Positions 25,696-36,386 are shown, counted from the first letter of the stretch. The stretch: 64,000 bases of DNA from Rhizobiales bacterium CCH3-A5 (GCA_001556025.1 LSIB01000168.1:59691-123690), one strand, 5' to 3'. Made by a program: numbers and translations. Notes: generated from the sequence alone by a model not told the origin.

Positions 25696-27027
25696 ATGTT
25701 TTCGATCCTCAGGTTCGCTCTGGCTGGCCTCGCCGCGCTGGCGACGGAGTCCGCTCCCGCTCAGGCCCTGCCAGAACCTCCTGTGGCGCGGGTCCCCAGC
25801 GGCACGCTGGTCGGCCTGCCCAAGGGCTCGTTCCTGGAGAGCATCGTGGCGACGCAAGATGGGCGGCTGCTGGTGGCCGACCACGCCAACCGCCTGCTGC
25901 TGCGCTTCGACCCTGCCTCCGGTCGGCTAGAACAGCTTGCGAAACTCGATTTCGAGGTGCGCGGCCTGGCGCTCGATCTCGACGACGGCCTGTTCGCCAG
26001 CGGGAAGGCCGGAAATGGCCGGGAATCGATCTTCCGGATCGATGCATCAGGACGGGTCACGGTCGTCGCCGAACTGCCGGACGCCAAATTCCTCAACGGG
26101 ATGGCTCTTCTACAGCCCGGCGTGCTGCTGGCGGCCGATTCCTTCGGCGACGCGCTCTGGCGCATCGATACGCGCTCGGGGCGGGTCGATGCCTGGTTCC
26201 GGGACGCCAGGATAGGGCCGAACCCTCAGCTTCCGCAGATTCCCGGCGGCAACGGCGTGAAACTCAGGAACGGCGCGGTCTATCTCTCCAACTCGGGCCG
26301 CGCCGAAATCTGGCGCATCGGCATCCTGCCCGGCGGCCAGGCCGGGGAAGCCAGCCTGCACGCCAAAAATCTGCTGATCGACGACTTCGCCTTCGCGGCC
26401 AACGGCGATCTCTACGGCACGACGCATATCCTGAACTCGGTCGTGGTGCTGGCGACGGACGGCGCCAGGCGGACGATCGCGCTAGCCGAGGATGGCGTCA
26501 CCGGGTCAACCGCGCTCGTCTTCGGCACGGGCAAGAACGACCGGACAACGGTCTATGTGGTCGGCGACGGCGGCATCTTCCAGCCGCCTCCCGGCGGTGT
26601 CGTTGCGCCGGGCATCGTTGCGTTGAGCGCCGGCGTCGGCGGCCTCGTGCGCGAGGACGCTCTCTCCTGGGTTCCGCGCCCGGCCACGATCGCGCAGGTG
26701 GAGACGCATCTGGTGCAATGCGAGACCGCCTCCGGAACAGCCGCATTGCGCGCGACGGTCGGACCCCGCTATTTGCGCTACCTTGAGCTCAACAACGACC
26801 GCATCGCCTTCGCAGGCCAGCTCTATGCGCGGGGCGGCGACGAACCCACCGCGCGGCTCTACTTCGTCGAGACGAATTCTCCCGAGAGCGCGCGCCGCTA
26901 CATCGAGGCCTCGCCTTACTATGCCGCCGGAATGTATTCGGCCTGTACGACGACGCCGTTCAAGGCCATCCTGGGCAGCCGTCTCGGAGGCGTGGCATGG
27001 CCCGATGAGGCGTCCAGATCGCGCTGA
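25696..27027 (+). CDS. Secreted SMP-30/NHL-type beta-propeller with C-terminal YCII-like domain
   Basis: The 443-residue protein has a signal peptide (LAGLAALATESAPAQA, cleavage near residue 22). A propeller-like region (about 40-330) shows repeated strand patterns such as DGRLLVADHANRLLLRFD, GVLLAADSFGDALWRID and NGDLYGTTHILN, as in SMP-30/gluconolactonase-like proteins. About residues 340-435 read like a YCII (YciI-type) domain: PRYLRYLELNNDRIAFAGQLY, then LYFVETNSPESARRYIEASPYYAAGMY and FKAILG. That pairing in one secreted chain is unusual. A GAGG site before 25696 decides the start. No neighbour indicates the substrate. Confidence 0.72.
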   Translation: MFSILRFALAGLAALATESAPAQALPEPPVARVPSGTLVGLPKGSFLESIVATQDGRLLVADHANRLLLRFDPASGRLEQLAKLDFEVRGLALDLDDGLFASGKAGNGRESIFRIDASGRVTVVAELPDAKFLNGMALLQPGVLLAADSFGDALWRIDTRSGRVDAWFRDARIGPNPQLPQIPGGNGVKLRNGAVYLSNSGRAEIWRIGILPGGQAGEASLHAKNLLIDDFAFAANGDLYGTTHILNSVVVLATDGARRTIALAEDGVTGSTALVFGTGKNDRTTVYVVGDGGIFQPPPGGVVAPGIVALSAGVGGLVREDALSWVPRPATIAQVETHLVQCETASGTAALRATVGPRYLRYLELNNDRIAFAGQLYARGGDEPTARLYFVETNSPESARRYIEASPYYAAGMYSACTTTPFKAILGSRLGGVAWPDEASRSR

Positions 27028-27113
27028 GACCGCACAAAGCGGCGGAACCGACCCGGATCGCGGCGCGCACGAGCGCGAATGACATCCGCGCCTCGCCCTG
27101 CTAATCCCCCATC

Positions 27114-28061
27114 ATGCGCGAAGGCCTTCTCCCCGCGACGGTTGCGACCGTCCTCGAACTTTCGACCTCTGGCGAGAAGGCGCGCGCGCTGACCGAACTT
27201 CTGGGCGAGGTCTTCGACCCCACCGAGACCGCGATCTCGGCCTTCGAGATCGAGACCGGCGTCACCACGCTCTCGCTCAACGCGCCCTGGAAGGTCGAGA
27301 TCTATTTCGCGACGCATCCCGACGAGGATGCGGTGCGCGACATGCTGCGCCCCATCGTCGGCGACGTGGTCGACTCAACGCCCTTCGCGACCGTCAACCA
27401 ACAGGACTGGGTCGCCGCCTCGCTCGATGGCTTGAAGCCCGTCCGCGCCGGCCGCGTGCTCGTCCATGGCGCGCATGACCGCGATGCGGTGAGGATCAAC
27501 GATGTCGGCATCGAGATTCCGGCCGCGCTCGCCTTTGGCACCGGCCACCATGGCACCACGGCAGGCTGCCTGCTCGCGCTCGATGCGGAACTGAAGCAGC
27601 GCCGTCCGAGACATGCCATCGACGTCGGCACCGGCACCGGCATTTTGGCGCTGGCGCTGGCGAAGCAGATCAGGCGCAAGGTCGTTGCCGGCGACATCGA
27701 CGCCTTCGCAGTCGAGGTCGCAGCTCACAACGCCCGAGTCAATCATGCGCCGCATGGCCTCGATCTCTATGTCGCGCCGGGGCTTCGCCACGCCAAGGCG
27801 AACCGGCCGCGCCATTTCGATCTCGTCTTCGCCAATATCCTGGCGGGCCCCTTGCGCCGGCTGGCGCCGTCGATCGCGCGCGTGCTCAGCGACGACGGCA
27901 CGATCATCCTGTCGGGCCTGCTCGCCATGGACGTCGCCGGCATCGTCTCGGCCTATCGGCATCAGGGGCTTTATCTCGCCCGCCGGTCGCTGCGCGAGGG
28001 CTGGGCGACTCTGGTCATGAAAAAAGGCGGCGCGGCCCCAAGACCGCGCCGCCTTCGATAG
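27114..28061 (+). CDS. prmA: Ribosomal protein L11 methyltransferase
   Basis: The 315-residue protein trimethylates ribosomal protein L11. It has an N-terminal substrate-recognition domain, a short linker helix, and a methyltransferase core with AFGTGHHGTT (about residue 140), AdoMet motif DVGTGTGILALAL, and the NPPY-like loop represented by FANILAGPL. These are classic PrmA features, and the length is normal. Its last codons contain a perfect GC-rich inverted repeat that works as a terminator for the opposite strand, so the basic C-terminus is partly dictated by that hairpin. Confidence 0.93.
   Translation: MREGLLPATVATVLELSTSGEKARALTELLGEVFDPTETAISAFEIETGVTTLSLNAPWKVEIYFATHPDEDAVRDMLRPIVGDVVDSTPFATVNQQDWVAASLDGLKPVRAGRVLVHGAHDRDAVRINDVGIEIPAALAFGTGHHGTTAGCLLALDAELKQRRPRHAIDVGTGTGILALALAKQIRRKVVAGDIDAFAVEVAAHNARVNHAPHGLDLYVAPGLRHAKANRPRHFDLVFANILAGPLRRLAPSIARVLSDDGTIILSGLLAMDVAGIVSAYRHQGLYLARRSLREGWATLVMKKGGAAPRPRRLR
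28020..28053 (-). terminator. Minus-strand terminator embedded in the prmA 3' end
   Basis: GGCGGCGCGG (28026-28035) and CCGCGCCGCC (28044-28053) form a perfect 10-bp stem. On the minus strand the stem is followed by six T (A-run at 28020-28025), a textbook intrinsic terminator for the two short minus-strand genes. On the plus strand the tail TTCGATA is weak. Confidence 0.7.
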
Positions 28062-28099
28062 GCGACAAAGCTGTCGCACCGGACTGCCAGCGCGGGCGC

Positions 28100-28228
28100 T
28101 CAGAAGCCGATATGGCCGTAGCGCTGTTCAGCCTCGGCCTGCATGGCGCGGGCGTCGTGCCAGACAGCGGAGGTGAAGCGGGCCGCATCGACGACCCAGT
28201 GATAAGCGTGCTTGACGATGGCGATCAT
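28100..28228 (-). CDS. Hypothetical 42-residue protein
   Basis: A short frame from ATG at 28226-28228 to TGA at 28100-28102 encodes a compact peptide with IVKHAYHWVVDAARFT, WHDARAMQAEAEQRYGHIGF and no signal peptide. I recognise no family. Support comes from its position between a strong terminator and another short gene on the same strand, and from the amphipathic, aromatic-rich composition. The ribosome-binding site is poor. Confidence 0.42.
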   Translation of the reverse strand: MIAIVKHAYHWVVDAARFTSAVWHDARAMQAEAEQRYGHIGF

Positions 28229-28310
28229 GATGATGGTCCAGTGTTTGCCGAACGGCGCGAAGCCTGCTGCGGCGTGAGAACGGAATGAGGCGAAGGCTCG
28301 GCGCGGAGGC

Positions 28311-28550
28311 TCAGCGATTGAACGGCAGCGCGGCGTCGTTTTTCAGGGTCGCCTGCGGAAAGCCGCCCAGCACAATCTCAGCCTCGTTGACGAGGTAGGA
28401 GCGGGCGCGCAGCTCGCGAATGGCGGAGCGGCGGCGGCTTTCGACCATCGCCGCATAGAGGCGCTGCCAGAAGCCCGGGCCGGCGGTGGTGGATGCCTTG
28501 GCGGCCTCCGAGGCCAGCAGCGAGGCGGTGGTGTTCGTCAGATAGGTCAT
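28311..28550 (-). CDS. Hypothetical 79-residue protein, DUF1127-like segment
   Basis: The 79-residue protein has a polar Thr/Ala-rich N-terminus. A basic helix, FWQRLYAAMVESRRRSAIRELRA, resembles the arginine-rich core of DUF1127-type small proteins, and a short tail follows. DUF1127 proteins are abundant small regulators in alphaproteobacteria, some binding RNA; assignment here is tentative because the usual LxDRxLxDIG motif is missing. Upstream (28607-28746) is a cluster of TTCGCA/TGCGA palindromes that probably controls it. The gene is followed by a 42-residue frame and a terminator. Confidence 0.6.
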   Translation of the reverse strand: MTYLTNTTASLLASEAAKASTTAGPGFWQRLYAAMVESRRRSAIRELRARSYLVNEAEIVLGGFPQATLKNDAALPFNR

Positions 28551-28606
28551 AGGGTCTCTCCAACAGTGAAACGAAGGACAGTCCCGGTCGCTTCCTCGTT
28601 CTCTTA

Positions 28607-28746
28607 TGCGACTAAAGTGGGCCCTCTTCGCACTTGCGAGAAGATGATTTCGCAGATGCGAGACATGCGCTCAATGCATGCGATGCGTCGCATTTCATTA
28701 ACGATTGCGGGATTCGCATAGCAATGAGGCAGCGCGCCCTTTCGCA
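28607..28746. promoter_or_regulatory. Cluster of TTCGCA/TGCGA palindromes in a divergent promoter region
   Basis: Two near-identical 14-bp sites, TTCGCA-N2-TGCGAG, lie at 28627-28640 and 28649-28662, offset by 22 bp. TGCGA-N4-TCGCA is at 28679-28692 and TTGCGG-N2-TTCGCA at 28705-28718; single half-sites occur at 28607 and 28741. The region separates the minus-strand small gene (start 28550) from plus-strand aminopeptidase P (start 28822). The regular spacing suggests cooperative binding by an unidentified dimeric repressor. Confidence 0.55.
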
Positions 28747-28821
28747 GTGCAGCATCAGCCTTTCAAAAAGCAGCCGTAAACGCCGCTTTTCCACTGGTCA
28801 TCGCAGGGCGGAGACGCGAGC

Positions 28822-30687
28822 ATGCCGGAAATGACCGCATCCGGACCCGCCATGACCGAATCGCCTGCCGCCATCTGCCGCTTTCAGTCCTTCGCCGAGC
28901 CGAGCGACCCGTCGCAGGTCGCGCCCCGAATTGCCGCCCTGCGCGCTGCGCTCGCCGAGCACCAGCTCGACGGCTTCATCGTGCCGCGCGCCGACGAGCA
29001 CCAGGGCGAATATGTCCCCGCGCACATGGCTCGCCTTGCCTGGCTGACCGGCTTCACCGGCTCGGCCGGCGCGGCCATCGTGCTGGCCGACAGGGCGGCA
29101 CTGATCGTCGACGGGCGCTACACCATCCAGTCCGCCGAGCAGACCGACACGGCCGTCGTCACGCCGACGAAGATGGAGGAGACGCCGCTTGAGCGCTGGA
29201 TCGAGCAGAACCTGCCGACAGGCGGCCGGCTCGGCTACGACCCATGGCTCCACACGGTCGATGGCGTCGCCAAGCTGGAAAAGGCGGTCGCGGCTGCGGG
29301 CGGCACGCTGGTCGCGCTGGCGGAAAACCCGATCGACAAGATCTGGAACGACCGCCCCGCGCCGCCCACTGCGCCCGTCAAGGCGCATCGCGCCGAGTTT
29401 GCCGGAGAGAACCCGGCGGAAAAGCTCGCGCGCATTCAGGAGGCGCTGGTCAAGGCGAAGGTCGATGCGCTGGTGGTCTCGGACCCGCATGCGCTGGCCT
29501 GGACCTTTAATGTCCGCGGCGGCGATGTCGAGCATACGCCACTGCCGCTCGGCTACGCCATCGTCCCGCGCGAGGGCCGGCCCACCGTCTTCCTCGCGGC
29601 CGAGAAGATCACCAACGAGGCGGGAGACGCCATCGGCGCGGTCGGTGAGATCGCCCCACCCGCCGCGCTGAAAGCACAGTTGGAGGCGCTGGGCGCGGCC
29701 GGCGCAAAGGTCAGGCTCGACGCGGCGACTGGCGCATCCGCACTGGCGACACTGATCAGGGATGCAGGGGGCACGCCGGACGCCGGCCCCGATCCGATCG
29801 CGCTGATGAAGGCGCGCAAGAACGAAGCCGAACTCGCCGGCGCGCGCGCCGCCCATCTGCGCGACGGCGCGGCCATGGTGCGTTTCCTGTCATGGCTGGA
29901 GCGCGAAGCGCCCACGGGCGGGCTGACCGAGATCGACGCCGTCGCCGCGCTGGAGAGCGAGCGGCTGAAGACCGGGCTTTTGAAGGACGTCTCCTTCACC
30001 ACCATCGCCGGCGCGGGACCAAACGCCGCCCTGCCGCATTACCGGGTGACGGAGGCGAGCAACCGGCCGATCGAGCCCGGCATCTTTCTGGTCGATTCCG
30101 GCGGGCAGTACGAGGACGGCACCACCGACATCACCCGGACTCTTGTCGTCGGCGAACCGACCGCGGAAATGCGAGACCGCTACACCCGCGTCCTGAAAGG
30201 GCATCTGGCGATTTCGCGCGCGCTCTTCGTCAAGGGCACGTCCGGCGCGCAGCTCGATGCGCTGGCGCGGCTGCCGCTCTGGCAGGCCGGGCTCGATTTC
30301 GACCACGGCACCGGCCACGGCGTCGGCAGCTATCTCTCGGTGCATGAGGGGCCGCAGCGGCTCTCCAAGCTCGGCACGACGCCGCTGGAGCCGGGCATGA
30401 TCCTCTCCAACGAGCCCGGCTACTACAAGCAGGGCGAATACGGCATCCGCATCGAGAACCTGATCGTGGTCGAGGAGCGCGTCATCCCCGGCGGCGACCG
30501 AACGATCTACGGTTTCGAGACGATCACCTTCTGCCCTTATGAGCGCGCACTGATCGATTTGAATCTGCTCGACGATGGCGAGATCGCCTGGATCAACACC
30601 TATCACGCGCAGGTCTGGCGCCATCTCGGTGGGTCCGTCGAGGGTGAGGCGAAGGATTGGCTGGAGAAGGCATGTCTGCCGTTGTGA
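28822..30687 (+). CDS. pepP: Xaa-Pro aminopeptidase (aminopeptidase P, long form)
   Basis: The 621-residue enzyme belongs to the long three-domain form seen in eukaryotes and many alphaproteobacteria. Two creatinase-like N-terminal domains are followed by a C-terminal pita-bread metalloprotease. Metal ligands are visible in VDSGGQYEDGTTDITRT (two Asp), HGTGHGVGSYLSVHEG (His), SNEPGYY (Glu) and GIRIENL (Glu). It removes N-terminal residues preceding proline from peptides in the cytoplasm. GGCGGAG precedes the ATG at 28822; an ATG ten codons later is possible. It diverges from the 79-residue gene across the palindrome cluster. Confidence 0.94.
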   Translation: MPEMTASGPAMTESPAAICRFQSFAEPSDPSQVAPRIAALRAALAEHQLDGFIVPRADEHQGEYVPAHMARLAWLTGFTGSAGAAIVLADRAALIVDGRYTIQSAEQTDTAVVTPTKMEETPLERWIEQNLPTGGRLGYDPWLHTVDGVAKLEKAVAAAGGTLVALAENPIDKIWNDRPAPPTAPVKAHRAEFAGENPAEKLARIQEALVKAKVDALVVSDPHALAWTFNVRGGDVEHTPLPLGYAIVPREGRPTVFLAAEKITNEAGDAIGAVGEIAPPAALKAQLEALGAAGAKVRLDAATGASALATLIRDAGGTPDAGPDPIALMKARKNEAELAGARAAHLRDGAAMVRFLSWLEREAPTGGLTEIDAVAALESERLKTGLLKDVSFTTIAGAGPNAALPHYRVTEASNRPIEPGIFLVDSGGQYEDGTTDITRTLVVGEPTAEMRDRYTRVLKGHLAISRALFVKGTSGAQLDALARLPLWQAGLDFDHGTGHGVGSYLSVHEGPQRLSKLGTTPLEPGMILSNEPGYYKQGEYGIRIENLIVVEERVIPGGDRTIYGFETITFCPYERALIDLNLLDDGEIAWINTYHAQVWRHLGGSVEGEAKDWLEKACLPL

Positions 30688-30698
30688 GGGCGCCGCTG

Positions 30699-30727
30699 CT
30701 CCCTTCTCCCGCTGCGGGATAAGGGAG
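30699..30727. repeat. REP-like palindrome between pepP and azlD
   Basis: CTCCCTT, then TCTCCCG..CGGGATA, then AAGGGAG form a near-perfect hairpin in the convergent gap between pepP and azlD. A related core, TCTCCCG-A-CGGGAGAAGGG, occurs at 53737-53755, suggesting a dispersed palindromic family. It may also act as a bidirectional terminator. Confidence 0.5.
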
Positions 30728-30735
30728 AGCCCGCG

Positions 30736-31035
30736 CTACACCACCGCCCGCAACGCCACCACCGCCACCACCCCGACCGCCACCACACCCAGCACCGGCA
30801 GACGCGTCGCCGCCAGCGCGGCGATCGCCGTCGCGCCCGTCTCTGCCCAGCCCGTCGCGAGCGCGCTCGGCGCGATCACCGCGATCAGCACGGCTGGCGG
30901 GATGGCGTCGAAAGCCGCCTGCGCGCGAGGCGACAGGTCGAGCCGCCCGGCCAGCGCCAGCCCCGCGGCCCGCGTCGTATAGGTGACGAGCGCCATGCCG
31001 AGAATGGCGACGAGGTTCAGCGTGTCGAAGCTCAT
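30736..31035 (-). CDS. azlD: AzlD-type branched-chain amino acid exporter subunit
   Basis: The 99-residue membrane protein has four hydrophobic segments and the family features TYTTRAAG near the N-terminus and AFDAIPPAVLIAVIAPSAL in the middle. Its ATG overlaps the azlC stop (ATGA at 31032-31035). AzlC and AzlD together form an LIV-E-type exporter of branched-chain amino acids, as in BrnFE. The end of the gene is a run of Val/Ala helices followed closely by a palindromic repeat. Confidence 0.88.
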   Translation of the reverse strand: MSFDTLNLVAILGMALVTYTTRAAGLALAGRLDLSPRAQAAFDAIPPAVLIAVIAPSALATGWAETGATAIAALAATRLPVLGVVAVGVVAVVALRAVV

Positions 31036-31751
31036 GCCTGGGCCTCGCCGACGCTTGCATGCCCGCGCGCCGCAGCCCACCACGCGGCGCTGAGCCCGCA
31101 CAGGGCGCCGGCCAGCACATGCCACGGCGGCCCGGCGAGCCTGTAGGTCAACGCAGACGAAATCCCTGCCGCCGCCACCGTCCAGGCCGTGACGCGGCCC
31201 TTCCAGAAGGCGGCGACGAGCGCGATGAAGATCGCGGTGAAAGCAAAATCGGCCCCGAAGCGGCGCGGATCGCCGAGCGCGGCACCGATCAGCGAGCCCA
31301 AAGTCGCAACGCCGACGAAGCACAGGACGAAAGGCACGGTCATGGCGAACCAGTAGGCCGGCGTCAGCCGGTGGGTACGCGCCCGCTTCTCGGCGAGCGC
31401 CCAGTTCTCGTCGGCCATGTAGTAGAGCCCGCCGAGCCGCTGCCCCGGCGTGAAGCCCTGCAACTTGGGCACCAGCGACGCACTCATCAGCACATGGCGC
31501 GCATTGATCAGCAGCGTCGAGAAGACCAGCGCCCCGATCGGCGCAGGCGTGGCCCAGAGCTCGACCGCCGCGAACTGCGCCCCGCCGGCGAAGACGAGCG
31601 CGCTCATCAGCGCCACTTCCAGCGGCGACAAGCCCTTGCCTGCGGCGAGCGCCCCGAACAAGAGCGCGACCGGCACGGCCGCAAGCATGGCAGGCCAGAT
31701 GTCGGACAGGCCCATCCGGGCATCGTCGAAGGCTGATGGCATGATGGGCAC
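31032..31751 (-). CDS. azlC: AzlC-type branched-chain amino acid exporter, large subunit
   Basis: The 239-residue integral membrane protein begins with DIWPAMLAAVPVALLFGALA and carries the AzlC hallmarks FAGGAQFAAVELW (about 55-67), LLINARHVLMSASL, and YYMADENWALAE. Around seven membrane segments are expected. It is the main subunit of the AzlCD exporter. It starts 2 bp after the AraC regulator gene stops, and azlD overlaps its end, giving a three-gene operon. A second ATG three codons later (MPSAFDD) is an alternative start. Confidence 0.9.
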   Translation of the reverse strand: MPIMPSAFDDARMGLSDIWPAMLAAVPVALLFGALAAGKGLSPLEVALMSALVFAGGAQFAAVELWATPAPIGALVFSTLLINARHVLMSASLVPKLQGFTPGQRLGGLYYMADENWALAEKRARTHRLTPAYWFAMTVPFVLCFVGVATLGSLIGAALGDPRRFGADFAFTAIFIALVAAFWKGRVTAWTVAAAGISSALTYRLAGPPWHVLAGALCGLSAAWWAAARGHASVGEAQA

Positions 31752-31753
31752 GC

Positions 31754-32617
31754 TCAGGAGAGATGGGCCGCCCGGAACGCGCCCGGCGTCACGCCATGGC
31801 GCGCCTTGAAAGCGCGCGTCAGATGGGCCTGGTCGCAGAAGCCGGTCGCAGCGGCGACCTCGCCTGGCATGTCGCCGGCCCGCAGCCTTTCGCGCGCCCG
31901 GCGGATGCGGACATCGACGAGATAGGCATGCGGCGTCAACCCGGTCTCAGAGCGGAAGGCGCGGATCAGGTGATGACGCGGCAGGCCGGTCAGGCGCGAC
32001 AGATCGGCCAGCGACAGATCCTCCTCGAAGCGCTCCTCGACGATCGCGCGCGCCAGCGCGACAGGCCCCGCCTCGCGCCCAAGCGCCGCGACGGGCCAGA
32101 GCGCGTGCAGCGACAGGCAGCGCGCATAGAAGCGCAGCAGCATCTCCTCGCCGGCAAGCGCATCGCGACCCTGCTCGATGACGCGATGGGCGGCCGAGAA
32201 CATCGCCGCTCCCTCGGCATCCTCAACCAGCGGCTCGCGGAAAAAGGGCGTCGCGCCGGTCTCCCGGCCGGCAAGAGAGCCCGCCACCTCATGCAGCAGC
32301 CCGGTCTCCGGATAGGTCATGCGATAGCTGTAACCCTGCCCGACCGGCTCGCCGTCATGGGTCTCGAGCGGGTTGACGAAAGCGATCTGCCCCGGCCGCG
32401 CATAGTGCCGGACGCCGCGCACGCGAAATGTCTCGCAGCCGGCCTCGATGACGCCGATCACGAAGCTCTCATGCCGGTGGGGCGCATAGGAATGGCTGCG
32501 AAACGTCGCGGCTAGGCAGTCCAGCCCGCCGAAGCGCGCGGCCGGAAACAGTTTCGCCCGCTCGCCGGCGGCCAGCGGTTCGATGCTCAGCGTCTCGCCT
32601 TGGGTGATCGCGTCCAT
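31754..32617 (-). CDS. AraC-family regulator of the azlCD operon
   Basis: The 287-residue protein has an N-terminal cupin-like arabinose-binding domain (APHRHESFVIGVIEAGCETF, PGQIAFVNPLETHDGEP) and a C-terminal AraC DNA-binding domain. The latter has LADLSRLTGLPRHHLIRAFRSETGLTPHAYL and ending AAATGFCDQAHLTRAFKARHGVTPGAFR. The arrangement AraC then azlC then azlD with a 2-bp gap suggests it senses an amino acid or analogue and regulates the exporter. The start at 32615-32617 is chosen over an upstream ATG that would add a 23-residue His-rich leader. Confidence 0.88.
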   Translation of the reverse strand: MDAITQGETLSIEPLAAGERAKLFPAARFGGLDCLAATFRSHSYAPHRHESFVIGVIEAGCETFRVRGVRHYARPGQIAFVNPLETHDGEPVGQGYSYRMTYPETGLLHEVAGSLAGRETGATPFFREPLVEDAEGAAMFSAAHRVIEQGRDALAGEEMLLRFYARCLSLHALWPVAALGREAGPVALARAIVEERFEEDLSLADLSRLTGLPRHHLIRAFRSETGLTPHAYLVDVRIRRARERLRAGDMPGEVAAATGFCDQAHLTRAFKARHGVTPGAFRAAHLS

Positions 32618-32675
32618 GCAGCGAGGATATGCGATGTCGGCATGCGTGTGTCTTGAAGAAAAGTGATGGGGATGG

Positions 32676-34874
<2,199 letters not shown>

Positions 34875-35060
34875 TCAGCAGCGAGCCGGAACCATTCGCC
34901 TTTCGCTCCCGTTCTTGTGTTTGCGGGGACTGCGACAAGACGCGCCGATGGGCGTATGATCGTTATGCTGGGAATTGGATGCTCGACGCCTTCAGGCCGT
35001 TGATCCGAGGATAGCGTCAACGCCGCAGGCGGACCGGGCGACGAACCGGGAGAGAACGCC

Positions 35061-35861
35061 ATGGCCAATCTCGACGCCACCATGATGCAGGCCGGCCGCG
35101 ACGAGGCCGCCGGGCCACGCATCCGCACCATCACCACGCAGGATCTCCGAGACGCGCTCTGGCGTGGCTGGGAGGACTTCAAGGCTAAGCCGAGCCATCT
35201 CGTCTTCCTGGCTTTGATCTACCCCATCGCCGGTGTGCTGCTCGGCCAGCTTACGGTAAGCTACGACATCATCCCGCTGCTGTTTCCGCTGATCGCAGGC
35301 TTCGCGCTGCTCGGGCCCTTCGCGGCGATCGGGCTCTACGAGATCAGCCGGCGACGCGAGAAGGGTATCGATTCGTCCTGGGGTCACGCCTTCGCCATCC
35401 TGAGGTCGCCGTCGATCTCGCAGATCGCCCTCCTCGGGGCCATGTTGACGGGCCTGTTCGTCGCCTGGATGATCTCCGCCTGGCTGATCTATCGCGGCCT
35501 TCTGGGATTGCCGGCCGGCGCCAGCGCCGGGGATTTCGCGCGCGCGGTGCTGACCACCTTCGACGGCTGGGTGATGATCGTCGTCGGCAACGCCGTCGGT
35601 CTGCTCTTCGCCATCGCGGCTTTCGCGATCTCGGTGGTCTCCTTCCCGCTGATCATCGACAGGCGCGTCGATGCGGCGACCGCGATCAAGACCTCGATTG
35701 CAGCGGTCGAAGCGAATCCCCGCGTCATGACGATCTGGGGCCTGATGATCGTCGGCCTCCTGGTGCTCGGCTCGCTGCCGGTGCTGGTCGGCCTCGTGGT
35801 GGTGATGCCGGTGCTCGGTCATGCGAGCTGGCATCTCTACCGCAAAGTGGTCGAAGCCTGA
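35061..35861 (+). CDS. DUF2189 family membrane protein
   Basis: The 266-residue protein has a cytoplasmic N-terminus (about 1-50) containing RDALWRGWEDFKAKPSHL, followed by about six hydrophobic segments. LLGPFAAIGLYEISRRREKG between helices is the DUF2189 signature. It is an inner-membrane protein of unknown function. The segment FPLIIDRRVDAATAIKTS looks like a loop common to stress-related membrane families. The upstream 225 bp, shared with divergent ligA, should contain both promoters; I saw no clear box. Confidence 0.85.
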   Translation: MANLDATMMQAGRDEAAGPRIRTITTQDLRDALWRGWEDFKAKPSHLVFLALIYPIAGVLLGQLTVSYDIIPLLFPLIAGFALLGPFAAIGLYEISRRREKGIDSSWGHAFAILRSPSISQIALLGAMLTGLFVAWMISAWLIYRGLLGLPAGASAGDFARAVLTTFDGWVMIVVGNAVGLLFAIAAFAISVVSFPLIIDRRVDAATAIKTSIAAVEANPRVMTIWGLMIVGLLVLGSLPVLVGLVVVMPVLGHASWHLYRKVVEA

Positions 35862-35998
35862 GCGAACCCGGCAGGCCGGGGCGAGCCGGTCAGCAAAAAG
35901 AAACCGTATCGCGCTTTGAACCTCGCCGCTCCGGCCCGCGACCAATGGGCATGGAGCGGCGCGGTGCTGCTCCTGAGACATCTCAAGGGAGCCAGATC

Positions 35999-36322
35999 AT
36001 GTCCAAGCGCATCACCTTTGCCAGCCTTGCCGCAGCTCTCGTCCTCGGGGGCGGCGCGCTCGTCGGGGGCTCGATTGCGAGCTCCACCTCCGCCGAAGCC
36101 GCGCCCGGCTGGCATGGCGGCCACGGCCATCGCGGCCATTTTGGCCATAGCTGGCGTCATCCCCGCCCCTGGGGCGAGGGCCGCCGCCATTGGGGCCATC
36201 GCGGCTGGGGCTATGCGCCGGTCTATGCCGGCTTCTACGGCGGCGGCTGCTACACGGTCATCAAGGCCCGCTTCGTGCCCGGCATCGGCCTGGTCGAGCG
36301 TCCGGTCCGGCGCTGCTACTGA
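35999..36322 (+). CDS. Small Gly/His-rich exported protein
   Basis: The 107-residue protein has a signal peptide (LAAALVLGGGALVGGSIASSTSAEA, cleavage near residue 34). A mature part has WHGGHGHRGHFGHSWRHP and RHWGHRGWGYAPVYAGFYGGGC and ends with two cysteines. The His/Gly/Trp-rich composition could bind metal ions, but I know no function. AAGGGAGCC before 35999 fixes the start. A stem-loop at 36347-36370 follows, separating it from the convergent ABC-transporter genes. Confidence 0.7.
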   Translation: MSKRITFASLAAALVLGGGALVGGSIASSTSAEAAPGWHGGHGHRGHFGHSWRHPRPWGEGRRHWGHRGWGYAPVYAGFYGGGCYTVIKARFVPGIGLVERPVRRCY

Positions 36323-36346
36323 GCCTGTCGCCATACCGGCGGCAAC

Positions 36347-36370
36347 GGGAGCCGGAGCGATCCGGCTCCC
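36347..36370. terminator. Bidirectional hairpin between convergent genes
   Basis: GGGAGCCGGA (36347-36356) and TCCGGCTCCC (36361-36370) form a perfect 10-bp stem with a GCGA loop between two convergent genes. There is no T-tract on either side, so it may stall or protect transcripts rather than terminate alone. Confidence 0.5.
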
Positions 36371-36386
36371 TGCGCCTGTCCGGTCA

